The position numbers were made by a program, and so were the translations under genes. A model generated the notes under the pieces. That model searched no databases. It was not told the DNA's origin and was given only the letters and a program-made list of their open reading frames with translations. From positions 1 to 44,580 of the forward strand of contig NZ_JABTYH010000036.1 of assembly GCF_013314975.1 (NCBI RefSeq): a stretch of 44,580 nt of DNA. Reading direction: 5' to 3'. The stretch is from Pseudarthrobacter oxydans (lineage in GTDB: Bacteria > Actinomycetota > Actinomycetes > Actinomycetales > Micrococcaceae). This document shows, in pieces, positions 9,182-16,840 of the stretch (position 1 is its first letter; every line of letters begins with the position of its first letter).

Positions 9182-9835
9182 CTAGGGGATCAGCCGCATC
9201 AGCGCGTCGTCCATGTGTTCCGCCATGAGCTTTTCGGCAAGGTCTGCATCCCCCCGGGAGATGGCCTCCGCGATGCCCTTATGCTCAGCGATGCGCCGAT
9301 CCGCCGTACGGTAGGTACTTTTCAGGGCATTAAGGCACATCCGTGTCTCAGTCAGGAGAGTGTCGTGCATCCTCTTGAGGCGGGGACTGCCGGCAAGTTC
9401 AACCAGGAGGGCATGGAAGCTCATGTCCGCTTCGGTCATGGCTTCGCTGTTGGGGGAATCCGCTGTGTCCTCCATTGCGTGCACGGCTTCCATTAGCTTG
9501 GCCGCATTGCCCTCGGGGTTCGTGCTGGCCACGCGGCTGATGGCGGCGGCCTCAACCGCGGTCCGGGCCAAGTACACATCCCGGAAATCGTCCTCATCCA
9601 TGGTAACGACGAAGAGACCCCTGTTCCGGTGGCTGACCAGCAGTCCTTCCTGCGTGAGGCGCTGCATGGCCTCCCGCAGGGGGCCCCGGCTGACTCCCAG
9701 TTCTTTGGCGAGCTCCGCTTCGCCAAGTTGAATGCCGGGAGCGAAATCGCCACGGGCAATTGCATCACGGATCCGGCGGGCAATAATGGCCGGCGTGGAC
9801 TCCTGTACGACCGGGTCCAGGGCTCCCCTTTTCAT
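9182..9835 (-). CDS. GntR-family transcriptional regulator, FCD subfamily
   Basis: A winged-helix GntR domain at the N-terminus (IARRIRDAIARGDFAPG, LAKELGVSRGPLREAMQRL, then wing RNRGLFVV) joined to an all-helical FCD ligand/metal-binding domain (MSFHALLVELAGSPRL, EHKGIAEAI, AEHMDDAL). I place the start at the ATG at 9835 because GGAG lies 7 bases before it; an in-frame start at 9889 would add 18 residues. An 11/12 match to the regulon palindrome lies at 9920-9931, directly upstream, which suggests autoregulation. Because the same palindrome precedes the transporter, racemase, Rid, ABC and ald genes, this protein is probably their common repressor. The effector is likely a small carboxylic acid, as for many FCD regulators. 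Confidence 0.9.
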   Translation of the reverse strand: MKRGALDPVVQESTPAIIARRIRDAIARGDFAPGIQLGEAELAKELGVSRGPLREAMQRLTQEGLLVSHRNRGLFVVTMDEDDFRDVYLARTAVEAAAISRVASTNPEGNAAKLMEAVHAMEDTADSPNSEAMTEADMSFHALLVELAGSPRLKRMHDTLLTETRMCLNALKSTYRTADRRIAEHKGIAEAISRGDADLAEKLMAEHMDDALMRLIP

Positions 9836-9919
9836 TCGGCTCTCCATCCTTGCTGCAGTGAACTCCACCAGTCTTCTGGCTAGAGTCATCAGTAGATTCG
9901 CTATGCGTACCCATGTCTT

Positions 9920-9931
9920 ATAGTTGACAAT
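9920..9931. promoter_or_regulatory. GntR-regulon operator upstream of the regulator gene
   Basis: ATAGTTGACAAT matches ATTGTTGACAAT at 11 of 12 positions. It lies 31 bases upstream of the longest GntR frame and 85 bases upstream of the preferred start, fitting autoregulation. Confidence 0.6.
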
Positions 9932-9999
9932 TTAACATTTTACTCCGCATGCAGCGAAGTAAGGGGCGCTTGGTTCATACCATAGCGCAACATCTTCCG

Positions 10000-10011
10000 A
10001 TTGTAGACAAT
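10000..10011. promoter_or_regulatory. GntR-regulon operator upstream of the first racemase-fold gene
   Basis: ATTGTAGACAAT with 7-bp arms when extended (CGATTGT / ACAATCG, 9998-10013). It lies 66 bases before the start at 10077 and shares the intergenic region with the regulator site at 9920. Confidence 0.75.
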
Positions 10012-10076
10012 CGAACGTATGCTATTCGTGCAGTGATGGACACACCTTCTGCCCCTGATGCGCTACGAGGAGACAC

Positions 10077-10808
10077 ATGACAACCGTTGGAATGCTTTAC
10101 CCGGGTCACAGCGCCGAAGATGAATATCCCTACCTTGAATCGGTCCTCGGTAAGGACGTCCGTCTTCCTGTGGTCCATACCTCTGTGGGCGGACCCGATG
10201 AAATTACCACCCATGAGGTGCAGGCCCTGCTGGACCTTGGCAAGCCTGAACGGCTGCTGGAGGGCGCCAGTGAGATCTCGCGCAAGTACACTCCCGATGC
10301 TGTTATGTGGGCATGCACCTCTGGCAGCTTCGTTTTCGGCTGGGAGGGCGCACATCAGCAGGTGCGCACGATTCAGGACGTCATCAATGTTCCGACGTCC
10401 TCCACTTCGCTGGCCTTTGCGGCGGCATTGAAGCACATGGGCATCTCCAGGGTCTCCATTTCGGCGACCTATCCCGACGACGTTTCCCGCCACTTCGTAG
10501 AGCTTCTCGGTCATCAGGACATCCAGGTCCTGGACCTTGCCTCTCATGACATCGCCTCCGGCGAGGACGCCGGCGAGCTTGACCATGACGGAGTGATCGA
10601 GCTCGCCCGGAGCGCGAACGCCCCTGACGCCGAAGCGGTCCTGATCCCGGACACAGCCCTTCATACCGTTCGCTGGCTCAACGAGCTGGAGTCAGTCCTT
10701 GGAAAGACCGTTCTGACTGCCAATCAAGTGACTGCTTGGTATGGACTGCAGCTCGCTGGCCGGTCTGTGCACTCCGACCAATTGGGCAGACTGTTCCGCA
10801 GCAGTTGA
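10077..10808 (+). CDS. Maleate isomerase / Asp-Glu racemase-fold enzyme with altered second catalytic residue
   Basis: A 243-residue member of the maleate cis-trans isomerase / arylmalonate decarboxylase branch of the Asp/Glu racemase superfamily. The first catalytic cysteine is present (C80 in MWACTSGSF). At the second cysteine site the motif reads LIPDTALHT, so aspartate D192 stands where the neighbour at 10883 has SCTNLPT. Family enzymes normally need both cysteines for isomerisation or racemisation, while arylmalonate decarboxylase keeps only the second. This protein has the opposite single-cysteine pattern and may catalyse a different reaction, such as a decarboxylation or one-base proton transfer (inference). 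GAGGAG sits 6 bases before the ATG. A perfect regulon operator lies upstream and a terminator follows. Confidence 0.82.
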   Translation: MTTVGMLYPGHSAEDEYPYLESVLGKDVRLPVVHTSVGGPDEITTHEVQALLDLGKPERLLEGASEISRKYTPDAVMWACTSGSFVFGWEGAHQQVRTIQDVINVPTSSTSLAFAAALKHMGISRVSISATYPDDVSRHFVELLGHQDIQVLDLASHDIASGEDAGELDHDGVIELARSANAPDAEAVLIPDTALHTVRWLNELESVLGKTVLTANQVTAWYGLQLAGRSVHSDQLGRLFRSS

Positions 10809-10819
10809 TTCCGGCAAGC

Positions 10820-10862
10820 AGAAGGCCTCCTGACCGTCAGTTCAACGGTCCGGAGGCCTTCT
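10820..10862. terminator. Bidirectional terminator between the two racemase-fold genes
   Basis: An 11-bp stem AGAAGGCCTCC / GGAGGCCTTCT (10820-10830 with 10852-10862), continued by GACCGT / ACGGTC inside. It separates convergent genes ending at 10808 and 10883 and can serve both. Confidence 0.85.
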
Positions 10863-10882
10863 TTGCTAGGGCGGATACAGGA

Positions 10883-11650
10883 TTATTCTCTGGCCGCGGC
10901 CAGGAGGGCCTGGTCTGGCCCGACGGCGTCACGGCCCAGCAGCCGCAGCGCGCTCCACGCCGTGACCTGGTTAGCGGTGATCACGGGCTTTCCAAGTTCC
11001 CGCTCCATGTATGCGATGACGTCGTAGGTGGGCAAGTTTGTGCAGCTGACAAAAATAGCCTCGGCATCCGGTGCATCCGCCTTGCGGATCAGGTCGCAGG
11101 TGGCGGCGTATGGGACCTTCCATATATTCCGGTCCAGCCCCAGCCCCTTTTGCGAGACTACGGACTTCCCGCCTTGTTCGAGAAAGGATGAGAGGCGAGT
11201 GGTGAGCTCCGCAAGGTAGGGCGTAGCCACAGCCACCTTTGATACGCCCAATGCACCCAGAGCCATTAGTAGGCCTTCGGACGTGGTGATTGCCGCGGGG
11301 GCGCCGGCGGCGACAATGGCGCTGGAAAGGTTGCGGGCGCCCTCCACCCCGTGGACGAAGCTTCCGGAGGTGCAGGCGTAAGTAACTACAGCCGGGCTTA
11401 TAGCCATCACGCTGCGGACCGCGTCCTGAATTTCAGCCAGGTCGCTGATTTCTTCTGCCATGTCCAAGCCTACGGGCTCATCGTAGTACGGGGTGCGGGT
11501 AAAAACGAGGTTCACCCCCTCTGGCATCCAGCGCCACAGTTCATGGTCGAGCGCCATGTCAAAGGGGCATACGACGCCGATGTCGTGCCAGGCCTGCGGG
11601 CCCGGAGGGTCGGCAACGGGCGCCAAAGTTGAGTTGGGTTCGAGTGTCAT
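10883..11650 (-). CDS. Maleate isomerase / Asp-Glu racemase-fold enzyme
   Basis: About 255 residues from the ATG at 11650, chosen because GAGAAAG lies upstream; a GTG at 11665 is possible. Both catalytic cysteines of the maleate cis-trans isomerase family are present, C93 in TYACTSGSF and C203 in FVSCTNLPT. Such enzymes isomerise maleate to fumarate; related ones racemise hydantoins or amino acids or decarboxylate malonates. It is only distantly related to the convergent neighbour at 10077, so the pair are old paralogues, not a recent duplication. A perfect regulon operator (11675-11686) lies between this start and the divergent Rid gene. Confidence 0.82.
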   Translation of the reverse strand: MTLEPNSTLAPVADPPGPQAWHDIGVVCPFDMALDHELWRWMPEGVNLVFTRTPYYDEPVGLDMAEEISDLAEIQDAVRSVMAISPAVVTYACTSGSFVHGVEGARNLSSAIVAAGAPAAITTSEGLLMALGALGVSKVAVATPYLAELTTRLSSFLEQGGKSVVSQKGLGLDRNIWKVPYAATCDLIRKADAPDAEAIFVSCTNLPTYDVIAYMERELGKPVITANQVTAWSALRLLGRDAVGPDQALLAAARE

Positions 11651-11674
11651 ACACCACTTTCTCACGTTTGTTCT

Positions 11675-11686
11675 ATTGTCTACAAT
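11675..11686. promoter_or_regulatory. GntR-regulon operator shared by divergent racemase-fold and Rid genes
   Basis: ATTGTCTACAAT in the short gap between starts at 11650 (minus) and 11695 (plus). The plus strand contains TACAAT only 8 bases before the Rid ATG, so it can act as a -10 box for a leaderless transcript. One site could control both genes. Confidence 0.75.
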
Positions 11687-11694
11687 ATCTGCTT

Positions 11695-12150
11695 ATGGAT
11701 AAAAAACAGAACACACCCCTTCCGCTGCCTCCCACCCCAATTCCGGCCGGAAACTACGTGCCCGTGCGCGAGTTGGGGGGCGTACTCTACACAGCCGGCC
11801 ACACCTCGGCTGTACAAAACCATCTGGAATACAGCGGTCGCATCGGCGAGGAGCTCACCGTTGAGCAAGGGCAGCGCGCGGCCGCCACGGCGGTGCTGAA
11901 CTGCCTGGCGTCGCTTGCCGCTCATACCGGGGGGCTGGACCGGGTTGGGGAAATTGTCTCCATGACCGGCTATGTGTCGGCCGGCAGCAACTTCACCGAT
12001 CATCCGCTGGTGATGAACGGGGCGTCTGAGGTATTGGTTTCCTACTTCGGAGAGCGAGGTCGTCCCGTCCGGGCAGCTGTCGGTGTGGCCAGCCTTCCCG
12101 ACGGCGCACCCGTAGAGATATCGTTGATTGCCAGCCGCCGCGACGGCTGA
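11695..12150 (+). CDS. Rid-family (YjgF/YER057c/UK114) protein lacking the RidA arginine
   Basis: A 151-residue Rid-superfamily protein (GGVLYTAGHTS near the start, RAAVGVASLPDGAPVEI near the end). In RidA proper the arginine in the VARLP motif (Arg105 in E. coli) is needed for 2-aminoacrylate/imine deaminase activity; here the motif reads VASLP, with serine. This matches Rid subfamilies that usually sit in catabolic clusters and lack RidA activity, so another hydrolytic role is likely (inference). I start at the ATG at 11695: no ribosome site precedes it, and the overlapping TACAAT suggests leaderless translation. A longer in-frame start at 11629 would run through the operator. Its stop lies one base from the convergent ABC gene stop. 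Confidence 0.82.
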   Translation: MDKKQNTPLPLPPTPIPAGNYVPVRELGGVLYTAGHTSAVQNHLEYSGRIGEELTVEQGQRAAATAVLNCLASLAAHTGGLDRVGEIVSMTGYVSAGSNFTDHPLVMNGASEVLVSYFGERGRPVRAAVGVASLPDGAPVEISLIASRRDG

Positions 12151-12151
12151 C

Positions 12152-12967
12152 TCAGTGCTGCAGTACCGCCCGGAGGAAGCTCCGGGTCCGCTCCTGCTGT
12201 GGGTCCTTGAAGATCTGGGCCGGCGGACCGCTCTCCACGGCGGCGCCGTTATCGAACATCACAACCCGATCAGAGATTTCCTCCGCGAAGCGCATTTCAT
12301 GCGTGACCATAAGCATGGTCATGTCCGTGGTGTGGGCCAGGTTCCGGATCACGTTCAGGACTTCACCGATGAGTTCGGGGTCCAGCGCTGATGTGGGCTC
12401 GTCAAAGAGCAGTACTTTGGGCCGCATCGCCAATGCCCGGGCAATGGCTACGCGTTGCTGCTGGCCGCCGGACATCTGCGGTGGGGTGTGGTTCATGTGC
12501 TTGCCCAGGCCCACCAGGTTTAGCAGCTCCGCAGCGCGTTCGCGTGCCTCGGCTTTGTTCATGCCGAGAACGTGGATAGGTGCTTCGATGATGTTTTCCA
12601 TTGCAGTCATATGCGGGAACAGGTTGAACTGCTGGAAGACCATGCCAATTTTCTTGCGGGTCTCGCGCAATTGTCTGGTTTCCCTGACTTTTTGGCCGAG
12701 GCTGACGTCCCAGAGGGTGTCCCCATCCACAGTCACTTTTCCTTCGCTGGGGGTTTCGAGTGTCATCAAGATACGAAGGATGGTGGTTTTTCCCGAACCG
12801 GAAGGGCCGATGATGGACACTTTCTCTCCGGGTGCGACATCGAAGTTGAGTGATTTCAGGACATGGTTCGTTCCCCAGTTCTTGCTGACGTTTTCGAACC
12901 GAATGATGGGATCCGGAGGCAGAGCAACGCCCGAAGTCCGGGGTTGGGGTTCAGTGCTGGGGCGCAT
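12152..12967 (-). CDS. Polar amino acid ABC transporter, ATP-binding subunit
   Basis: A 271-residue ATPase of the GlnQ/HisP type that powers import. Walker A is GPSGSGKT (residues 54-61), the signature is MSGGQQQRVAIARAL, Walker B is VLLFDEPTSALD and the switch histidine is in MVTHEM. About 20 residues precede the normal start of the fold. Its start overlaps the end of the permease gene by 17 bases, and it is the last gene of a four-gene operon (binding protein, two permeases, ATPase) on the minus strand. Confidence 0.94.
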   Translation of the reverse strand: MRPSTEPQPRTSGVALPPDPIIRFENVSKNWGTNHVLKSLNFDVAPGEKVSIIGPSGSGKTTILRILMTLETPSEGKVTVDGDTLWDVSLGQKVRETRQLRETRKKIGMVFQQFNLFPHMTAMENIIEAPIHVLGMNKAEARERAAELLNLVGLGKHMNHTPPQMSGGQQQRVAIARALAMRPKVLLFDEPTSALDPELIGEVLNVIRNLAHTTDMTMLMVTHEMRFAEEISDRVVMFDNGAAVESGPPAQIFKDPQQERTRSFLRAVLQH

Positions 12968-13607
12968 AGCGCCGCTCCAATCTATTGACGAGCCGGGAGG
13001 CTGGGTAGCTTACTGCCAGGAACAGCAGAGCTGCGAGGGTGAGTGGCTCCAGATAACGGAAGTTGGAGCTTCCAATTGCCTGGGCGGTGGCCATAAGTTC
13101 AACCACTGTAATTGCGGATAGGACTGCTGAATCCTTGAACATCTGGATGAGGTAGTTGCCAAGCATCGGGACGACGGTGCGGATTGCCTGCGGCAGGACA
13201 ATTCGGCCCCAGGTGCGGGTCCCGGGAAGGCTTAATGCTGTCGCCGCTTCCCACTGCCCCTTGGAGACACCTTGGATGCCGCTGCGGTAGACCTCGGCCA
13301 TATAGGCGCTGTAGTTCACGCCGATCACCACGATGCCGGTTGTGAGTGCATCGAAGCTTATGCCATAGGAAGGGAGCACGAAGAAGGCAACGTAGGCCTG
13401 CACCAACAGCGGAGTACCGCGGACAAACACGACCAGGAAGGCAATGACCTTTGACAGCACGGGAATGGCAAGCCGTCGGAGAACAGCGAAGACAAGACCG
13501 AGCCCGGCTGCGAGCAGAGTTCCCACGACAGTTATATGGACCGTGGTCCACAGCCCCTGCAACAGGATCGGGAGTATTGATATCGCAAACGCATTATCCC
13601 AAATCAT
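12951..13607 (-). CDS. Polar amino acid ABC transporter, permease subunit
   Basis: A 218-residue inner-membrane permease of the HisM/GlnP type with about five hydrophobic segments. The coupling motif that docks on the ATPase is seen as EAATALSLPGTRTWGRIVLPQA. The start overlaps the stop of the other permease as ATGA, so the two should be made in equal amounts and probably form a heterodimer. The ligand would be a polar or acidic amino acid or a close analogue; the binding pocket cannot be read further. Confidence 0.92.
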   Translation of the reverse strand: MIWDNAFAISILPILLQGLWTTVHITVVGTLLAAGLGLVFAVLRRLAIPVLSKVIAFLVVFVRGTPLLVQAYVAFFVLPSYGISFDALTTGIVVIGVNYSAYMAEVYRSGIQGVSKGQWEAATALSLPGTRTWGRIVLPQAIRTVVPMLGNYLIQMFKDSAVLSAITVVELMATAQAIGSSNFRYLEPLTLAALLFLAVSYPASRLVNRLERRYAPQH

Positions 13608-14302
13608 GCTGCACCCACCTTCATGAGAATGTTTTCCTTTCTCTGCAGAGTCAGGGCTTTGCGGTCAAGCGCGAAACGCTTCTCCAGCCAAGCTGTGAGC
13701 AGAGTCAGCAGGTAGGACAAAACAAAGTACATCACCAGGATTGTGGTGAAGATTGCAGTCGTCTGCCCAGTCGTGCTTCGAATCATCTGGGCGCTAAAGG
13801 TCAGATCCGCTACCGTGACCAGTGAAACGAGCGACGTGTTCTTCAACAGGTCCACCATTACATTGCCAAACGGTGGGAGCATGGCGGGGATGGACTGCGG
13901 GATGATGATTCTGCGAAGCCTTAACGCGGGTTCCATGCCCAGGGCGATGCAGGCTTCTGTCTGCCCCTTGGCTCGGCTGGCGATGGCACCGCGGACCACT
14001 TCGGCGGCATAGGCCCCCTCGTTGAGGCCTAGTGCCAGGACTGCAGCTGTCAGCGGGTGGAGCTGAATTCCGAAAAACGGCAGTGCGAAAAACAACCAAA
14101 ACATCTGCACCAGCAGGGACGTTCCGCGGAACACCTCGATGAAGACGCCGGCAGGCCACCGGAGGATTCGGTGCCGGGACAGACGGGCCAGACCTGCGGC
14201 GAAGGCTACTACCAAGCACAGTGCACCCCCAAGCACCGTCACCGTCAAGGTAGTCAGCAGGCCCTGCCACAGCAGGGGCGCATATTCGATAACGGCATTC
14301 AT
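13604..14302 (-). CDS. Polar amino acid ABC transporter, permease subunit
   Basis: A 232-residue partner permease of the HisQ/GlnP type. The EAA loop reads EACIALGMEPALRLRRIIIP and the N-terminal domain shows the usual WQGLLTTLTVTVLGG segment. It lies between the binding-protein gene (28-base gap) and the second permease (4-base overlap). Sequence identity between the two permeases is low, as is normal for heterodimeric importers. Confidence 0.92.
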   Translation of the reverse strand: MNAVIEYAPLLWQGLLTTLTVTVLGGALCLVVAFAAGLARLSRHRILRWPAGVFIEVFRGTSLLVQMFWLFFALPFFGIQLHPLTAAVLALGLNEGAYAAEVVRGAIASRAKGQTEACIALGMEPALRLRRIIIPQSIPAMLPPFGNVMVDLLKNTSLVSLVTVADLTFSAQMIRSTTGQTTAIFTTILVMYFVLSYLLTLLTAWLEKRFALDRKALTLQRKENILMKVGAA

Positions 14303-14330
14303 CCTGTGCCACCTCCCTGTTTAGGGGTGT

Positions 14331-15224
14331 TCAGCCTTCGGTCTTGCATAGTTCCTCGGCAGTTACGCCTTCGACGACGGTTGAATCGAAGCCCCATTTG
14401 GTGAGGATCTCGCTGAATTCCGGCGTGGCCTTGAACGCCGCAAGCTCCTTGTTGTACGCCTCATGGAAGGACGTGTCTCCCTGGCGGAAAGCTGCTCCCG
14501 AGCCAGTGCGTGGCGCGTCTTCAACCGGTGCTGTGATGTCGAAGCTATTGTCGCTCTCTGCCAGAGACTTCAGCGACAGGGTGGGCAGCATGAAAGCGTC
14601 CGCGCGGTTTGCCTTCAGCGCTTCGAGGCCGCTTCGACCGTCATTGACCTTAAGCTGCTGGTTGGCAGGAACATTAGCCGCCTTGAGCACTCCTTCTTCA
14701 AATCCACCGGGGAGAACGGCGATACGCAAAGCGGGATCTGCAATGATGTCGGCCACCGTTAGGATGCTTTTCGGATTGCCCTTGGGCGTGGCGAAGGATT
14801 CGGTAGAAACAATGACTGGCTCGGAGTAAAGAATCTGCGAGCATCGTGACTGCTTCATGAACAGGCCGGCTGCGATCACGTCCCAGCGGTTGGCATTCAG
14901 TCCGGGGATCATGGACTCATACGGTGTGATGATGCCCTGAACCTCATCGATTCCCAAGCGCTTACAGACTGCCCTCAAGACGTCGGGTTCGCATCCTGTG
15001 ACCTGACCGTCCGGGCTGACCTGCGTATAAGGCGGCTCATTGGCGATGCCTACTCGGATGAATCCCTGCGCCTTTGCAGTTTCCAGCAGGTTGCTCGTCG
15101 CACCCGTTGCCGGGTTACCAGCGGGAACACTGGAGCAGCTGGTTATCCAACCAGCTACCGTCACTCCGAGAGCGGCTGTGCCAGCACCTCGAAGGAGGTT
15201 CCGCCGTGTGATGTTGCTTCTCAT
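14331..15224 (-). CDS. Amino acid ABC transporter substrate-binding lipoprotein (Tat-type signal)
   Basis: A 297-residue family 3 solute-binding protein. The signal has a twin-arginine motif (TRRNLLRG, R7-R8), a hydrophobic stretch and a lipobox ending WITSC with lipidation cysteine C30, so it is probably exported folded by Tat and anchored to the outer face of the membrane. Domain motifs include IRVGIANEPPYTQVSPDGQ and GCEPDVLRAVCKRLG. GGAGAAG precedes the ATG. It is the first gene of the importer operon. The regulon operator at 15313-15324 lies about 90 bases upstream, between this gene and the divergent ald. Confidence 0.92.
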   Translation of the reverse strand: MRSNITRRNLLRGAGTAALGVTVAGWITSCSSVPAGNPATGATSNLLETAKAQGFIRVGIANEPPYTQVSPDGQVTGCEPDVLRAVCKRLGIDEVQGIITPYESMIPGLNANRWDVIAAGLFMKQSRCSQILYSEPVIVSTESFATPKGNPKSILTVADIIADPALRIAVLPGGFEEGVLKAANVPANQQLKVNDGRSGLEALKANRADAFMLPTLSLKSLAESDNSFDITAPVEDAPRTGSGAAFRQGDTSFHEAYNKELAAFKATPEFSEILTKWGFDSTVVEGVTAEELCKTEG

Positions 15225-15312
15225 TTCTTCTCCATTCGCCCGGCCTCGCCGGCACTAAATCAGGACAAGCGCCCTGTGAGCTGTGTTACACAACCTAAGA
15301 TAATCATGTAGC

Positions 15313-15324
15313 ATTGTCAACAAT
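15313..15324. promoter_or_regulatory. GntR-regulon operator between the ABC operon and ald
   Basis: ATTGTCAACAAT, a perfect palindrome in the divergent intergenic region (15225-15404). It is identical, on the other strand, to the transporter site at 8412-8423. Confidence 0.75.
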
Positions 15325-15404
15325 ACGAATGTACGATTCTGCATCGAGGAGCCGTCAAAGGGACAGGCTCGGGCCCTAAGCAGACTTTGGATTGGAGTTA
15401 CGAA

Positions 15405-16523
15405 ATGATCATTGGTGTTCCCGCAGAAATTAAGAACAACGAGTTCCGGGTGGCCATCACCGCTGCCGGCGTCCACGAGTTCCGCACCCATGGACACACG
15501 GTCCTGGTGGAGCGCGGGGCGGGACTCGGTTCGGGCATCACGGATGAGGAATACTCCATTGCCGGTGCCGAGATCGTTAACGAGGCAGACGACGTCTGGG
15601 CCCGCGCGGACATGGTGATGAAGGTCAAGGAACCCATCAAGGCCGAGTACCACCGGTTCCGCAAGGGCCTGGTCCTCTTCACCTACCTGCACCTCGCGGC
15701 CGAGTCTGAACTCACCCGCGAGCTCATCAACTCCGGCGTCACCGCCATCGCTTACGAAACTGTCCAGGAGGGCCGCAGCCTGCCACTCCTGGCCCCCATG
15801 TCCGAGGTGGCTGGCCGGCTCTCCGTCCAGGTAGGCGCCTCCTCACTCATGGCCCCCGCCGGCGGAAAGGGCGTCCTGCTGGGCGGCGTTCCCGGCGTCC
15901 GGCCCGCCAAGGTGGTTGTCCTCGGCGCGGGTGTTGCAGGCACCAATGCAGCGGCCATGGCCCTGGGCCTGGGGGCGGACGTCACCATCATGGACATCAA
16001 CATCCACCGCCTCCGGGAACTGGATGCCCAGTACCAGGGCCGGCTCAAGACGGTGGCATCGAACTCCTACGAGATCGAAAAGTCCGTGGTGGATGCTGAC
16101 CTGGTGATCGGCTCAGTCCTGATCCCCGGTGCAAAGGCCCCGAAGCTCGTCACAAACGACCTGGTGGCCCGCATGAAGCCGGGCTCGGTTTTGGTGGATA
16201 TCGCCGTGGATCAGGGCGGCTGCTTCGAGGACACCCGGCCCACCACGCACCAGGAGCCCACGTATAAGGTGCACAACACCATCTTCTACTGCGTGGCCAA
16301 CATGCCCGGTGCCGTGCCCAACACCTCAACATACGCCCTCACCAATGTCACCCTGCGCTACGCCGTGGCCCTCGCCAACCTAGGCGTCAAAGCAGCGTTC
16401 GATCGCGACCCCGCCCTCGCTGCGGGCCTGAACATCGCCGCAGGCCACGTTGCCCACCGATCGGTGTCCGGGGCACACAACCTGCCCCTCGTGAAGGACT
16501 GGCGCGAACTGGTTCCGGCCTAG
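15405..16523 (+). CDS. ald: Alanine dehydrogenase
   Basis: A 372-residue NAD-dependent alanine dehydrogenase that deaminates L-alanine to pyruvate and ammonia. Residues known from mycobacterial Ald are at the same positions: K75 in MKVKEPIKAEY and H96 in TYLHLAAE. The Rossmann motif VVVLGAGVAGTNAA and the VDIAVDQGGCFE segment are intact. The start at 15405 matches the conserved N-terminus MIIGVPAEIKNNE and has GGAG upstream; an in-frame ATG at 15387 would add six residues. Ald is often driven by a dedicated Lrp/AdeR-type regulator. None is seen here, but a GntR-regulon operator lies upstream, tying it to the catabolic cluster. Confidence 0.95.
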   Translation: MIIGVPAEIKNNEFRVAITAAGVHEFRTHGHTVLVERGAGLGSGITDEEYSIAGAEIVNEADDVWARADMVMKVKEPIKAEYHRFRKGLVLFTYLHLAAESELTRELINSGVTAIAYETVQEGRSLPLLAPMSEVAGRLSVQVGASSLMAPAGGKGVLLGGVPGVRPAKVVVLGAGVAGTNAAAMALGLGADVTIMDINIHRLRELDAQYQGRLKTVASNSYEIEKSVVDADLVIGSVLIPGAKAPKLVTNDLVARMKPGSVLVDIAVDQGGCFEDTRPTTHQEPTYKVHNTIFYCVANMPGAVPNTSTYALTNVTLRYAVALANLGVKAAFDRDPALAAGLNIAAGHVAHRSVSGAHNLPLVKDWRELVPA

Positions 16524-16573
16524 CCCCCACTACCCCGCAAACTCGCTAACAGGCAAAGATCATAGGAAAGAAT

Positions 16574-16840
16574 ATGAAAAAGCGAACCCAACTGACGGCC
16601 CCCCTGATGCGTAACGTTCGAATGTCTCACAGCGCGCGGACCGGTGACCACTGCCCGGCCAACGGATGGTGGGCGCCGTTCAATGACGTTGAAAACCCAT
16701 ACTTCATCACTGAGGGGAGCATCATGCCATCAGCCAACGGTGGGCCTAGTAACTGGAAACTGGTTATGAGCAATCAGCAGCAATCCCAGATAACGCGCCA
16801 TGATCTTCCGTCCAGGGGAACTTCCCTCGATACCATCTGA
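16574..16840 (+). CDS. Small orphan protein with a GWW...MP...W motif
   Basis: An 88-residue protein preceded by AGGAAAG. The pattern is TGDHCPANGWWAP, then FITEGSIMP, then WKLV. The same spaced motif is in the protein at 17687-17992 (TGDLAPLSGWWRP, YLEQGETMP, WTLV). Short proteins with a CPxSGxW...F..G..MP...W layout occur in other bacteria, often as strings of small accessory genes, but I know of no firm function. There is no signal peptide or membrane segment. It follows ald by 50 bases but is unrelated in type. Confidence 0.6.
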   Translation: MKKRTQLTAPLMRNVRMSHSARTGDHCPANGWWAPFNDVENPYFITEGSIMPSANGGPSNWKLVMSNQQQSQITRHDLPSRGTSLDTI

